Counted from the first letter of the stretch, positions 36,098 through 46,298 are shown. The stretch: 64,000 nt of DNA from Ensifer sp. WSM1721 (GCF_000513895.2 NZ_CP165784.1:496001-560000); one strand, 5' to 3'. Notes: generated from the letters alone by a model not told the origin. Numbers and translations are program-made.

Positions 36098-36720
36098 TTA
36101 ATCAGGGTCTTCCTCACTTAGTGTGGTTCACTCACCGTTAGACATGATGCCGCTATGGGCGGGCATGCAAACGAAAACGAAATGATCGCCCGGCCCAGGG
36201 GTCAAGGTTCTGGGTATCGCGCTCGCTGATGATGACAGCTGGGTTGTTTGCGCTGTCGGACCAGCTTTTGGCGTTTGCCCGGACTGCGGACGGCGTACCC
36301 GAAACGGCATGGCTGGTCCAACCGAAGCGTTCAAGATCTGCCGGTCCAGGGCAAGACCGTGACGGTGAAGCTTCGGTTGAGCCGCTGGCGATGCGCGCAT
36401 CAGAACTGTCAACGACAAACGTTCACCGACCGACTGCCGACGATTGCTGCTCCTTATGCGCGCCGGACAAGGAGGGTCGCCGAGATTGTCGGTCTGCTCG
36501 GCCATGGCGCAGGCGGCCGTCCTGGCGAGCGCTTGATGCGACGTCGGCATGCCTCTCAGTGACGACACGATCCTACGACAGCTGAAGCGGGATGCCGCGC
36601 TCGCGCACTGCGACGCCACGATCCGGGTCGTTGGCATAAATGACTGGAGCGTGGCGAGTGCCGCGCAATGGCTGGAGCGGCACCCTTCTGTCGAGATCGT
36701 GAGCCGATGTCGCTTGGCAT
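36098..36720 (+). mobile_element. ISL3 element, 5' half with terminal repeat
   Basis: The left end reads GGGTCTTCCTCACTTAGTGT near 36105, like ISL3 termini. Coding pieces follow on the plus strand: LWAGMQTKTK, a zinc ribbon CPDCGRRT, RWRCAHQNCQRQTFTDRLP, GHGAGGRPGERLMRR and VASAAQWLERHPSVEIVSR. It stops at 36720, where an opposite-strand ISL3 segment starts with the same type of terminus. Confidence 0.65.
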
Positions 36721-36721
36721 T

Positions 36722-38090
36722 TAATTAGGATCTTCCTCAATTTGTGTGGTGAGAATTGTTGAGCGGCAGCATGCGTGCTCTGAGGAGCTCCGGGCCTGCT
36801 CTGCCATACATCGCACGTTTGATCGTCTTAGGCGGTTGATCTGGCCTTCCGCCTGACCGTTGCTCCAGGCCAGTTCGATGGCGTTGCGGACGGCGCCGAT
36901 GTCGCGGCGCAGGACCCGCGCGAACCGCACAATCGGCGTAAGCCCGGAGCTGACGGCATCGTCGATCCAAGCGTCTAGCCTGCTCGCTTCACGGCTGCGG
37001 AGAATGCCGCGAAATCGTATGGCGCGCATGAGGGTAAACTGATGTGATCCCTGCTTCAGGGTATCCACCTTCCTCGCCTGATTGATCGTCAGCATGCCTC
37101 GCGGCTTCATGCACAGGGCAGCTGCGAGAACTGGCGAGATCACATGGCCGGTCTCCGGATCGCGGATCGGCACCGCATCGTGAACTGGTTGAGTGATCTG
37201 AGCCGGCGACGCACCGTCCGTGCCCGACCGCTCGGCGCGGCGCCAGCTTGCGAGAAGCCGCTCGAGATTCGAGAAACTGCCCGTGTAGCCGCGCTGTCTG
37301 ATATCGTGGAACAGATGTCGTCCGCAGCGATTGCCATCTTCCCAGCACTCGGCGAGGAACGCCTCGAAATATATGGGTGACGTCGGCTTCAACGCGGCCC
37401 TGCGCCGATCGAGTGGTGTCTCGAAAGACAGCCATTTCGCATGCTGCGCCGGCCGTAGCCCGTGCGACGTGCGATCTCCGAGCAGGACAGACCCTCCTTG
37501 TGCAAGGCGTGCACGGTATCGAACGCCATCTGCGTGGCGCACCCGGCGCCGATGCGTTGCATCAACCTGCGGATCCTCCTGAATCAGGTCGATTTGCGCG
37601 CTTCCGGTGTCTCTGCTCCTCGATTGCGACCCGCAGATTCTGCATGAGATGGAACCGATCAGCCACCTGACGCGCTTGCGGCGCACCCTCGCGAACAGCT
37701 TGCGCGTAAAGCCCACATCGATCTCGGCTGACGATCTCGACAGAAGGGTGCCGCTCCAGCCATTGCGCCGCACTCGCCACGCTCCGGTCGTCAAGGATGT
37801 CGACAACCGAACCGCGCTCCAGGTCGACGATCATCCTCCCGTAGCGCCACGATCGCCGCCAGCTCCAGTCATCTATGCCAACGACCCGGATCGGGGTCGC
37901 GCAGTGCGCAAGCGCGGCATCCCGCTTCAGCTGCCGAAGGATCGTGTCGTCGCTGACCGGCATACCGAGCCGTCGCATCAGGCGCTCGCCAGGACAGCCG
38001 CCTGCGCCATGGCCGAGCAGACCGACTATCTCGGCGACCCGCTATCGACGGGAGGGGCTCTGCGTCTCCCTCTCCGGCCGTGATCGTCCA
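36722..38090 (-). mobile_element. ISL3 transposase, 3' part in opposite orientation
   Basis: Minus-strand pieces from 37978 downward: RRLGMPVSDDTILRQLKRDA, GIDDWSWRRSWRYGRM, RQVADRFHLMQNLRVAIEEQ, then in other frames RRAALKPTSPIYFEAFLAEC, GYTGSFSNLERLLASWRRAE and the C-terminal AIELAWSNGQAEGQINRL. At least two frameshifts occur. The right end at 36722-36750 carries the GATCTTCCTCAATTTGTGTG terminus. Together with the preceding fragment this is a scrambled ISL3 copy. Confidence 0.7.
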
Positions 38091-38091
38091 T

Positions 38092-38781
38092 TCAGAAACG
38101 GTAGGTCACGCCTGCACCGATCAACCACGGATCGATTTTTGCCTTGCCGCTCAGCGGCCCGAGAACGTCATGATCAGCCTTCCAGTCGGTTTCGAGGAAG
38201 ATTTTCTTCACATCGAAGTTCACGCCCCAATGCTCGTCAACCATGTAGTCGAAACCGACCTGCAGCGCGGCGCCCACATGATTGTCCACGTCGAGGTTAT
38301 GGAAACCGGGCTTTTCGCTCTGGTTGTAGAACAGCGAGTAGTTGATGCCCGCGCCGACATAGGGCTTGAAGGCGCCGAAATCGGTGAAATGGTACTGCAG
38401 CGTAAGCGTGGGCGGCAGCAGCCATGCCTTCCCGACCGGCACGCCGACCGCGCCATCTTCCTTGATGTTGGCGTAGGTTGTGCCAAGGACGAGTTCAGCG
38501 GCGATGTTGTCGGTGAAGAAGTAGCTGATGTCGAGTCCCGGGATCAGCGAGTCCGAATAAGAAAGGTCGGAGCCGGGCACGCCCTTGATTGAACCATTGT
38601 CCTCAGTGATGACGCTCAAAGCGCGCGCGCGGATCTGCCAGGGGCTTAGCCCAGCCGCTACATCCTCTGCGCCCGGAGTAGCAGGCGGTGATGTCGGTTC
38701 CGCGGCGGCTGCCCCGAATGCGAAAAAAGCCGCACCCACGCCCGTGATCCATCTCAGATGCCGTGCGTCATTCATGTTCAT
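38092..38781 (-). CDS. ompW: OmpW-family outer-membrane porin
   Basis: 229 residues from MNMNDARHLRWITGVGAAFF at 38781: a signal peptide ending AAAAEP, then an eight-stranded barrel pattern with SLIPGLDISYFFTDNIAAEL, LQYHFTDFGAFKPYVGAGIN and the C-terminal WLIGAGVTYRF (aromatic last residue needed for barrel assembly). The open frame to 38889 is not needed. A FixK/Fnr-type box lies 85 bases upstream, so expression is probably raised under low oxygen, as in nodules. It appears intact. Confidence 0.9.
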   Translation of the reverse strand: MNMNDARHLRWITGVGAAFFAFGAAAAEPTSPPATPGAEDVAAGLSPWQIRARALSVITEDNGSIKGVPGSDLSYSDSLIPGLDISYFFTDNIAAELVLGTTYANIKEDGAVGVPVGKAWLLPPTLTLQYHFTDFGAFKPYVGAGINYSLFYNQSEKPGFHNLDVDNHVGAALQVGFDYMVDEHWGVNFDVKKIFLETDWKADHDVLGPLSGKAKIDPWLIGAGVTYRF

Positions 38782-38865
38782 TTGACGTCTCCTTGAACCA
38801 GCAATAATTGAATCAGCAACAACCGTTGCAATGAAGACCGGTAGGCTGCGCGTGGCGGCGGCATG

Positions 38866-38879
38866 TTGATCGAGATCAA
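38866..38879. promoter_or_regulatory. FixK/Fnr box upstream of ompW
   Basis: TTGATCGAGATCAA is an exact TTGAT-N4-ATCAA anaerobox, 85 bases before the ompW start codon, where an activator of a class II promoter would bind. FixK, FnrN and Anr-type proteins use this site in rhizobia. It supports microaerobic induction of ompW. Confidence 0.7.
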
Positions 38880-39084
38880 CCGTGGTCAAGAAGAACCGCT
38901 TTATCGGGCGGAGGGGGCAATGTGTCGCAGAAAGGCCTTTCGCCTCGAAGCTACGATTTGGCTACGTTGAAGTACAGATAGTTGGGCGAGCGGCCTCGCT
39001 GACCGCTGTTCCCTGCTCCAGAGCCATGTCGGCCGACGCCACAGGATGCGCCTGCCGGCGTTGCGCCGTCTGCATATGACGGCC

Positions 39085-39740
39085 CGGTAGTCGCCCAGGA
39101 GACCAGTGCCTCGTCCGCCACGCTCAGCCGCATCCTCAAGCGCCGTGGCCCGAACAGCTTAAACCCTGGCGGTGCGCTGCTACGCACGCCACAGGCCGGG
39201 CGAGCTCGTCCATGTCGACACCAGATAGATCGGCAAGGTCAACCAAACCGGCCACGGCGTCACTGGCGATCGCACCAGAAAGGCAACGGCCGTCGGCATC
39301 GGTTGGGAATACGGCATCTGGCCCTCGACGACCACTCACGCCTGGCCTATTGAGAGATCTTCCCGACGAGACGCGGCGCTCCTGTTGTGGTTTCTCTTCA
39401 ACACCTTGCGTTTTCTTCAAGGCTCACGGAATCAAGGTCCATCGCGTCATGACCGACAACGGCACCAGCTGCCGCTCCCATCGCTACCCGAGGCGCCGTG
39501 GCTCAGCATCCAGCACATCCTCACTAAGCACTGCACGCCCAAGACAATGGCAAGCCCGAGCGCCTCGTCCAGATCGCGCCGTGCGAATGGGCCTATGCCA
39601 AATCTTACGAAAACACCGGATCAGAGGGCCCACCTACCGATCCGGCTCCGCTAGATTGGCGTCGCCCGCATGGCAGCCTAAAATTCAAGCTACCCATCAA
39701 CCGACTCGGCCTAAACGAGGATAACCTGTTGAGGCTCCAC
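39085..39740 (+). mobile_element. IS481-family transposase relic
   Basis: Plus-strand pieces in changing frames: TLSRILKRRGPNSL, RPGELVHVDT, HGVTGDRTRKATAVGIGWEY, HGIKVHRVMTDNG (DDE Asp) and the end RLGLNEDNLLRLHS. These follow the IS481 order (helix-turn-helix, HVD, VMTDNG). Several frameshifts and small deletions make it inactive. Confidence 0.65.
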
Positions 39741-40140
39741 AGCCAGGCATTTTTTCGAAGCGGTTGCTGCGATCTCCTGTGCAGCAAGAGCGAGGTTACC
39801 CTTGATATCAGCCTTGCGCGTCATGAAGCGATTGAGCATCTCGGCGAGTCTAGAAGACTCTTGCGCAAGTCCCGCCGACGCCGCATTCATCTCCTCGACC
39901 ATCGCTGCGTTCTGCTGGGTCGCCTGATCCATATGATTGACCGCGGAATTGACCTCCCCAAGGCCGATGGCCTGCTGCTGAGCGGCTGATGCTATTGCGT
40001 CCATGTGCTGGTTGATCGTCTGCACCAAGCCGGCAATCGAATGCAGCCCTTGGTCGGTATCGCTGACGAGTTTGACGCCTTCGCTTACCGCGACTTCCGA
40101 ATTGTCGATCAAAGCCTTTATCTCCTTAGGCCGTAAACTC
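39711..40140 (-). pseudogene. Methyl-accepting chemotaxis protein, C-terminal fragment
   Basis: Reads LRPKEIKALIDNSEVAVSEG, SIAGLVQTINQHMDAIASAA, QQQAIGLGEVNSAVNHMDQA and TQQNAAMVEEMNAASAGLAQ, the tail of a chemoreceptor signalling coiled coil. The sensor, membrane and hairpin-tip parts are missing; upstream is an IS5 start at about 40150. It also overlaps the end of the IS481 relic. Confidence 0.75.
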
Positions 40141-40150
40141 ATAAATACTC

Positions 40151-40330
40151 TTGGAGTTTTGGGCCCTGCATGATTCAAGGCTTCCGAATAAGGAAGCCTT
40201 CGATGACGCGTCGCCGCTACGAACTCACCGACCACGAATGGTCGACCATATCACCGCTGTGGCGAAATCCGCTGGAGCGATCGCGACGGCGGCTGGGAGG
40301 TTCTGGTCCCTGCGAACGCCTTCAAAAACG
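40151..40330 (+). mobile_element. IS5-family transposase 5' fragment
   Basis: MTRRRYELTDHEWSTISPLW at 40203 is the typical start of IS427-type OrfA. After about 35 codons it passes into unrelated recombinase sequence. It interrupts the chemoreceptor relic on its left. Confidence 0.55.
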
Positions 40331-40339
40331 CCAACTCTT

Positions 40340-40797
40340 CCTTTTTCGGCTCAAAACCCTTCCGGCTGATTCTGCGGATCTCTTGGACCTGTACAAATAC
40401 CTCAACGCCTACATCGAGCGGCATCGCGGGGTGCTCCTGGCCGGGGGCGATGATCCCGGCACTTTTTTCGTGAAGACGGTGAAGGCCAACAGCAGGGACG
40501 CCGCCTATACCAAACGACCTTCTACGAGGCCTGGCGCCTGACGATCCAACGCTATGGCATCTACAATCCATACACTGGCCGCGGCGCGATCAAGGGGCTG
40601 CTGCCGCATGGACCACATAGTGTCCGTGACGTGCTCGCAACGCACATCCTTAAACAGACGGGCTCCTACGAGCAGGCGAGCTACGCCATCCAGGACACCC
40701 CGAAATGGTCGCCAGCCACTATGGCCGCTTCTTGCCCCAGGACAAGGCCGCGCTTGCCGCCAAAATCCTGAACCAGGTGTGGGAGGCCGCCGCTTAA
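40340..40797 (+). pseudogene. Tyrosine recombinase (integrase) C-terminal fragment
   Basis: Split over two frames: DLLDLYKYLNAYIERHRGVL, then YEAWRLTIQRYGIYNPYTGR, GPHSVRDVLATHILKQTGSY and MVASHYGRFLPQDKAALAAK. The HSVR motif and the tyrosine in SHYGRF belong to the catalytic domain of tyrosine recombinases. The N-terminal arm-binding part is missing. It may be a relic of an island or plasmid integrase. Confidence 0.6.
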
Positions 40798-41128
40798 CGG
40801 TGAGCTCGACGCGAGGGGCGAGGTAAAGACCCCGTCAGTCCACGGCAATGATATAACGTCGATCCAAGCCGCTAATCTATTGTTTTCACGGTGTCCGGAC
40901 ACACGAAAAGCTTCGGACGCTGACAAAACCAGGATAAAAGCTAACCGCTGAATTTGCCGCGGGCGAAACGATAGCCGCAAACCGAGCATTCAAAATGCGG
41001 ATAAAAATCCGCATAGAATGTTCAACTGCATCCATTTGATTTCTTTGGAAAATTTCTTCTTCTTCCGTTGCGCTCAAGGTTCCAAAACGGCCGAATCTGA
41101 TATAAGGGGGATAAAACGAGGACACACA
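40798..41128. other. AT-richer gap, nothing recognised
   Basis: Between the integrase relic and the AlbA-type pseudogene. It has a lower GC content, including a T-rich stretch near 41040-41060, probably the promoter region of the following gene. No open frame of interest was found. Confidence 0.4.
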
Positions 41129-42350
41129 ATGCCGATCCACGACCCCTGCGCACTTCTAAACCGACTGTTGGAAGAACCCAACGAAAGCGCATGGTTGGAA
41201 TTCAAGGTCAACAACAAGGATCCACGTGAGATCGGAGAGTATGTGTCGGCGCTTGCGAATTCGGCCATGCTTGCCGGAAGAGATCGCGCTTTCCTCGTCT
41301 TCGGAGTGGAGGATCGTACAAGGAGGAGGGTTGGCACGGAGCTTCGTCTGCAGCAACAGAAGCAGGGCAACGAGGATTTCACCAACTGGTTGACCTGAAT
41401 GATCGAGCCGCGGGTGCTCATTGAGTTCTGGACTTTGTTTGCGATGGTTTGGCCTATACCCTCGTCGCGATCGAGCCCTCTTATGAGCGACCTGTAAAAT
41501 TCGCCGGTACGGAATTTGTCCGCATTGGCGAAAACAAGAAAAAACTCGCCGAGTTCCCTGAGCACGAGCGTGCTCTCTGGATAGCAACAGGGCGCCGACG
41601 CTTTGAAACCGCAGTCGCGTCATCAAACGTCACTGCGGACGATGTCTTCTCGGTGCTTGACCCAGCCCCCATCTACGACCTGACGGGTGATCCGAAGCCG
41701 AGAAATCCTCAGGAGATCATTCGAAAGATGGTCGATGCTGGCTTTCTTCTCGACAACCTGGAAGGCCGTTTCGGCATCACCAATCTCGGCGCCATCATGT
41801 TGGCGCGTGATGTCACGGTTTTCCCATCCATTGCCGGCAAGACTGTTCGCATCGTGAAATACGCCGGCCGGGACAAGTCCCGTTCCGACTTCGAGCAGGA
41901 GGGCAAGAAGGGGTACGCCGTCGGCTTTACCGGAATGATGCGATTTCTGGTGGAGCGGCTGCCGAAAGAAGAGCGATACATCGATGGCGTCCGGCGGATG
42001 GTGCCGCATTTCCCGGAAACGGCCGTGCGTGAAGTCATCGCCAATGCTCTCATACACCAAGATTTCATGGCGACCGGCGTCGGTCCCGTCGTCGAAATCT
42101 ATGAGAACCGAATCGAAGTCACCAATCCAGGTAGCTCTCTGATCAGCACCGACCGCATTCTCGATGAGCGCCGCTCGAGAAACGAGAAGCTTGCTGCGAC
42201 CATGCGGTCATTCGGCCTTTGCGAGGAGCGCGGCGGTGGACTTGACAAAACACTGATCGAAATCGAAGGATTACGGTGCAGCGGTCTTGCGTTGCAACTT
42301 TATCTTGAGCGATTACAATTCCTTTATCTCGGCGATTTCAAAACTGCCGG
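41129..42350 (+). pseudogene. AlbA_2/Schlafen-like ATP-binding protein relic (RecG-like family)
   Basis: The first frame (41129-41398) reads LLEEPNESAWLEFKVNNKDP and EYVSALANSAMLAGR, the AlbA_2 DNA-binding domain. A TGA at 41396 and a frameshift near 41437 break it. It resumes as LAYTLVAIEPSYERPVKFAG, then MVPHFPETAVREVIANALIH and VEIYENRIEVTNPG, the C-terminal domain that is mislabelled as RecG helicase in many genomes. The end (after GGGLDKTLIEIEG) is altered. Such proteins occur in defence and regulatory contexts. Confidence 0.7.
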
Positions 42351-42386
42351 TGGAACTTACGCATGCGACCGTGGACCTGCTTGGCA

Positions 42387-43529
42387 ATGAGATCGAAGAG
42401 CTTTGGACGGATTAAACTCGCCTGCCTCGCATTCGTAGCGTTGGGCGCCTGCGTCGGTGCAATCGTCACTTCCTCTCCATCTTACGCTCAGACGATTGCG
42501 GGCCATGCGATCGGCGAAGACGCCTCCAAATTGGTGGCTGACCAGCAAGTTTCTTCATCAAAGCCCACAGCCGAATACACGATCCTTCGACTCCCGAGCC
42601 CCAACGGGATCGATGTGACGCTGACCTACCAAAACGGGTCTCGGAAGATCATCCAAATTGAAGCCACCCGCCGGCCGTCGCAGTCCGGAGCATGGGGGCA
42701 GTTTGGAAAATTTGAGTTCGGAAAAACAAGTCTCTCCGAAGTACGTTCTCTTTTTGGTAGCAAGGGCTTGCTCTTCACAGGCGTCGCGCCTGCGACCGCT
42801 ACACCGGATGGCGGCGTGACTATTGTCAGCTCTTACGAGGTTCAGGGGACTAAAACCATCGCCTCGTTCGTCTCTAAAATATCCTCGGCCTCCCTACGTG
42901 AGCTGAAGCAGCGGTTCGGTGAAGATATGTACGCGCACCTCGACGACGTCGCGTTGCTGGAATCAACGGTAGTCGCCGACATCGAGTATTTGAAGGGGAC
43001 ACGAGGGAACGAGCTCGTCTACGATGTGGGCTACGCACCCATTATGTGGGAGAATGCTATCTCGCCAGTCGGTGAAGTACGGCAAATCTCGGTCGCCCGC
43101 ATCTCCCCCTCACAGCTTCCGGTGCATCGGATCTATAATGGGCCGATCAACGCCCCCTATTTCACGGATGCCTCAGCACGGAACTTTCAAACTCGCATCT
43201 CGGAAGGCATGGCAGGCGGCCCGACCTTCGCCGGAGAATATGCCGTGATCCAAGTGGGCTGCGGCACAGGGTGCTCCATCGCCTATGTTGCGAGCGTCAG
43301 GACTGGCGAGGTTTCGCGCATTCCGATCGATGAGGCCGCCCAGTACCTCGACCTCAAATACCAGATCGACAGTCGGCTGTTGGTCAAGCAATCCGCAAGA
43401 GGCGCGGCTTCCAAATGCCACATGCAGTTCTTGACTATGGATGAGGGTGAATGGATTTCGTTGCTCGAGCACGTCGTAGGACCAACGGAGACGTGCTACA
43501 ACTCGATCGCCCAGAACCTTCGAAATTGA
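42387..43529 (+). CDS. Secreted protein of unknown function, first gene of HXS operon
   Basis: 380 residues from MRSKSFGRIKLACLAFVALG (42387), with a signal peptide cleaved near PSYAQ; an in-frame ATG at 42363 is the alternative. The mature protein has two parts: residues 40-220 rich in beta strands (GIDVTLTYQNGSRKIIQIEA), and a C-terminal domain with a conserved-looking ISEGMAGGPTFAGEYAVIQV and VGCGTGC cysteine pair followed by DSRLLV. I know no function for it. It ends 18 bases before hxsD on the same strand, so it probably belongs to the HXS system as a periplasmic partner. Confidence 0.7.
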   Translation: MRSKSFGRIKLACLAFVALGACVGAIVTSSPSYAQTIAGHAIGEDASKLVADQQVSSSKPTAEYTILRLPSPNGIDVTLTYQNGSRKIIQIEATRRPSQSGAWGQFGKFEFGKTSLSEVRSLFGSKGLLFTGVAPATATPDGGVTIVSSYEVQGTKTIASFVSKISSASLRELKQRFGEDMYAHLDDVALLESTVVADIEYLKGTRGNELVYDVGYAPIMWENAISPVGEVRQISVARISPSQLPVHRIYNGPINAPYFTDASARNFQTRISEGMAGGPTFAGEYAVIQVGCGTGCSIAYVASVRTGEVSRIPIDEAAQYLDLKYQIDSRLLVKQSARGAASKCHMQFLTMDEGEWISLLEHVVGPTETCYNSIAQNLRN

Positions 43530-43547
43530 CTGGAAGGCGCGCCAATC

Positions 43548-43823
43548 ATGGATCATGCAGACTACGAGAGAACACTGGCCATCGAGCCCGAACTCTGTCC
43601 GTGGTTGGCAGACGCAACTGCACGGTTTCGCTATCTCTATCCGGACGTTCATCTGACCATAAGCGATCAGTCGGTGACACTGACGACTTCCCGTGACCAA
43701 ATGTCGATGCTCGTGCAGGACTTCGTGTTTTGTCTTTACCGGCAGAAGATCTACAGCGAAACGCTGCCGCTTCGGACAATGCTGATCGAAGGGGTGACGG
43801 GATTTGCCAGTCGTTCCGCTTAA
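43548..43823 (+). CDS. hxsD: HxsD, His-Xaa-Ser system small protein
   Basis: 91 residues, the usual size of HxsD. It is identified mainly by size and by its place directly upstream of hxsB and hxsC; the region YLYPDVHLTISDQSVTLTTS and FCLYRQKIYSETLPLRTML fit the family. It may act as a precursor-binding or leader-like accessory for the radical SAM maturases. Its 3' end overlaps the TTG start of hxsB by 20 bases. Confidence 0.75.
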   Translation: MDHADYERTLAIEPELCPWLADATARFRYLYPDVHLTISDQSVTLTTSRDQMSMLVQDFVFCLYRQKIYSETLPLRTMLIEGVTGFASRSA

Positions 43824-45213
43824 ATTCCGGCCGCATCAGGATGGGCTCCTTCTCTTCGCGGACGACGCCGGTGGATATTTCAAGTCCGACCATGCCTTCT
43901 TGCACCGCTATGCGTGCGATCAGTTAACATCCGGCGACCTCGCGTTCTTGAATGCGAACGGCCACGCCTACAATGTTGTCGGTGATCTCGCCTATTACGG
44001 TTTCGAACACCGTTTTGCTGAGCGGCTCTACCTGCCGCGAGAACTGGACTATGTCATTCTGGTGCCTACGCTCAGATGCAACTTGGCCTGCGGCTACTGC
44101 CAGGTTTCGCGTGTCAACGAAGCTACTCCGGGCTTTGATTGGGACGACTCCACAGTAGAAGCGGTTATCGGACTTCTCGGCTCGCTTTCGGCCAGGAAAA
44201 TCAAGGTCGAGTTCCAGGGAGGCGAGCCTCTCTTGCGCCTCGATGTCATCGAAAGGATACGTGATTTCTGCAGGCAACGATTTGATGCCTGCGAGTTCGT
44301 AATCTGTACAAATCTACAGGAGGTCAGCGCCCCCGCCTGGGACCTGCTCGGACGAGACGACGTTTTTGTCAGCACTTCTTTGGACGGCAATCGCATAACG
44401 CATCAAAAGCAGCGCACAATGTTGCCGGGCAAGACGGATCAATTCTTCTCAAATCTTGATTTCGCTGTGAGCCGACTGGGGCCGGAAAAGATCTCCGCCT
44501 TGCCAACGATCGATCCGCACAATGCGCCCTCGCCGCAGGAAGTCATCAAGACCTTCCTCAGCTATGATATTCGATCCATCTACCTGCGACCCGTGAACTA
44601 CCAGGGCTTTGCGAGAAAGAAGTTCAACGCACGTGGAAGCGCCGACCTCTGGAACAAGTATCATGCCGCTTTCATCGACGCGCTCGTTGAGCACAATTGG
44701 TCCTCTGCGGTCCCAATCGAAGAGTACTATTTCGTCCACTGTCTTCGACGGGTGCTGAGGTCCGGTCACAACGGTCACGTGGATCTCCGCAATCCGAACA
44801 TTGTCGGGCACGGCTATGTGGTGATCGACTATGACGGCAAAATATACCCGACTGATGAAGCGCGTATGGTCACCCGAGTCGGTCAATTCGACCTGTCCAT
44901 GGGAGACGTCTTCAACGGGATCTCGGCGGACACGATCGATCGCCTAAACGCTGAAGCGTTCAACAACTTCCATCCGGATTGCGTGCACTGCCCCTACCAA
45001 GCCTTTTGCGGGGTTGATCTGGTCGATGACATTTCACGATATGGGCGGATCGATATGCCGAAACATCTGACTGACTTCTGTCAGCGCCATACGTCGATTT
45101 TCGACAGGGTTTTCGCGATGATCTATTCGGATGATCCAAAGGTCAAAAAGACGTTGGCGCTTTGGGCTGGCACACCTCACTTCGATCCGCGGCTTGCCAA
45201 GGTTCATCAATGA
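43804..45213 (+). CDS. hxsB: HxsB, radical SAM maturase of the His-Xaa-Ser system
   Basis: 469 residues starting at a TTG inside hxsD (MPVVPLKFRPHQDGLLLFAD). The radical SAM motif is PTLRCNLACGYCQVSR (CxxxCxxC). A C-terminal SPASM-type set of cysteines appears in FHPDCVHCPYQAFCGVD and FCQRH, ligating auxiliary Fe-S clusters as in peptide-modifying radical SAM enzymes. By family it is one of two maturases that act on the HxsA repeat protein. The product chemistry is not known to me. Overlaps on both sides show translational coupling. Confidence 0.88.
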   Translation: MPVVPLKFRPHQDGLLLFADDAGGYFKSDHAFLHRYACDQLTSGDLAFLNANGHAYNVVGDLAYYGFEHRFAERLYLPRELDYVILVPTLRCNLACGYCQVSRVNEATPGFDWDDSTVEAVIGLLGSLSARKIKVEFQGGEPLLRLDVIERIRDFCRQRFDACEFVICTNLQEVSAPAWDLLGRDDVFVSTSLDGNRITHQKQRTMLPGKTDQFFSNLDFAVSRLGPEKISALPTIDPHNAPSPQEVIKTFLSYDIRSIYLRPVNYQGFARKKFNARGSADLWNKYHAAFIDALVEHNWSSAVPIEEYYFVHCLRRVLRSGHNGHVDLRNPNIVGHGYVVIDYDGKIYPTDEARMVTRVGQFDLSMGDVFNGISADTIDRLNAEAFNNFHPDCVHCPYQAFCGVDLVDDISRYGRIDMPKHLTDFCQRHTSIFDRVFAMIYSDDPKVKKTLALWAGTPHFDPRLAKVHQ

Positions 45214-46298
45214 TTAGCCTGCGCCTGAAGGTTGACCCCCTACCGATCGACGAGCCCTTGGTCGTCCGCCTGCAAGGACCGGGGTCACCTGCTCGGTCGG
45301 ACCATGACGCGGTCCTTGCTGAAGTTGCACCAGATCGTTGCGAGTACGACCTCAATGGCTTTTCGTTTGGCGTGTATGGGGTTTCCGACGAGGTTATCGA
45401 CGGCGACGTCTTGATGATGTTGCCAGGCGAGACGACGGCGCATCGCCTCATTCGCGCCGGTTCCGCGCACAACACGCTTCAGGTCACGGAGCAGTGCGAC
45501 CAGCTATGTGTGATGTGCTCGCAGCCTCCCAAGAAATATCACACCGATCTGTTCGACCAATTCACCCTCGCTGCGACATTGGCTCCGCAGGGAGCAATGA
45601 TCGGCGTTTCGGGCGGCGAACCCTTGCTTCACAAGGAGCGGCTCTTTTCCATGCTCGAGGAGGTCAAGGCGCAGCGTCCCGACATCGGATTTCATGTCTT
45701 GACCAATGCGCAGCATTTTTCCCGAGCAGACTTAGAGAGACTGCAGCGGCTAGACCACGAACGCGTGCTCTGGGGCGTTCCGCTTTATTCGGCCACACCT
45801 GAAAATCACGACCGGATCGTGGGCAAACCGGGAGCATTCGCTAACCTCGAACAGGGATTGTCGATCCTGATGCGCGCCGGGGCTTCCCTCGAACTGCGAA
45901 CGGTCCTCATGCAACAGAACTGGCAGGATCTTCCGGCTCTGGCAGACTACGTGTCCACCCGCCTCAGCTTTTTGACGGTCTGGGCCATCATGCAACTGGA
46001 GCGGATCGGTTATGCCCGGATGAACTGGAAGGAGACGTTTAGAGACACATCGGGCGATTTCGACCAGATTGCTCGCGCGGTAGACATCGCAACGGCACGC
46101 GGTCTCAAGGCCTCGCTCTATAATTTTCCCCTGTGTTCGGTACCGCCTGCTTACCAGGATTTTGCCCCCTCAACGATCTCGGACTGGAAGAGAAAATACC
46201 TAGACTTCTGTTTGAATTGTCGCGCCAAGGAAACTTGTGGTGGTTTTTTTCAATGGTATAGTCATGCAGAGGGGTTTGCATTTCTGGGGCCGTTATGA
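45210..46298 (+). CDS. hxsC: HxsC, second radical SAM maturase
   Basis: 362 residues from MISLRLKVDPLPIDEP at 45210, overlapping the hxsB stop as ATGA; a frame extension to 45162 lies inside hxsB. The cluster motif is TEQCDQLCVMCSQPPKKYHT (CxxxCxxC). GVSGGEPLLHKERLFSML is the SAM-binding GGE motif. The C-terminal cysteines in YLDFCLNCRAKETCGGFFQW suggest an auxiliary cluster. Its stop overlaps hxsA (ATGA). The pair HxsB/HxsC defines the system. Confidence 0.88.
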   Translation: MISLRLKVDPLPIDEPLVVRLQGPGSPARSDHDAVLAEVAPDRCEYDLNGFSFGVYGVSDEVIDGDVLMMLPGETTAHRLIRAGSAHNTLQVTEQCDQLCVMCSQPPKKYHTDLFDQFTLAATLAPQGAMIGVSGGEPLLHKERLFSMLEEVKAQRPDIGFHVLTNAQHFSRADLERLQRLDHERVLWGVPLYSATPENHDRIVGKPGAFANLEQGLSILMRAGASLELRTVLMQQNWQDLPALADYVSTRLSFLTVWAIMQLERIGYARMNWKETFRDTSGDFDQIARAVDIATARGLKASLYNFPLCSVPPAYQDFAPSTISDWKRKYLDFCLNCRAKETCGGFFQWYSHAEGFAFLGPL

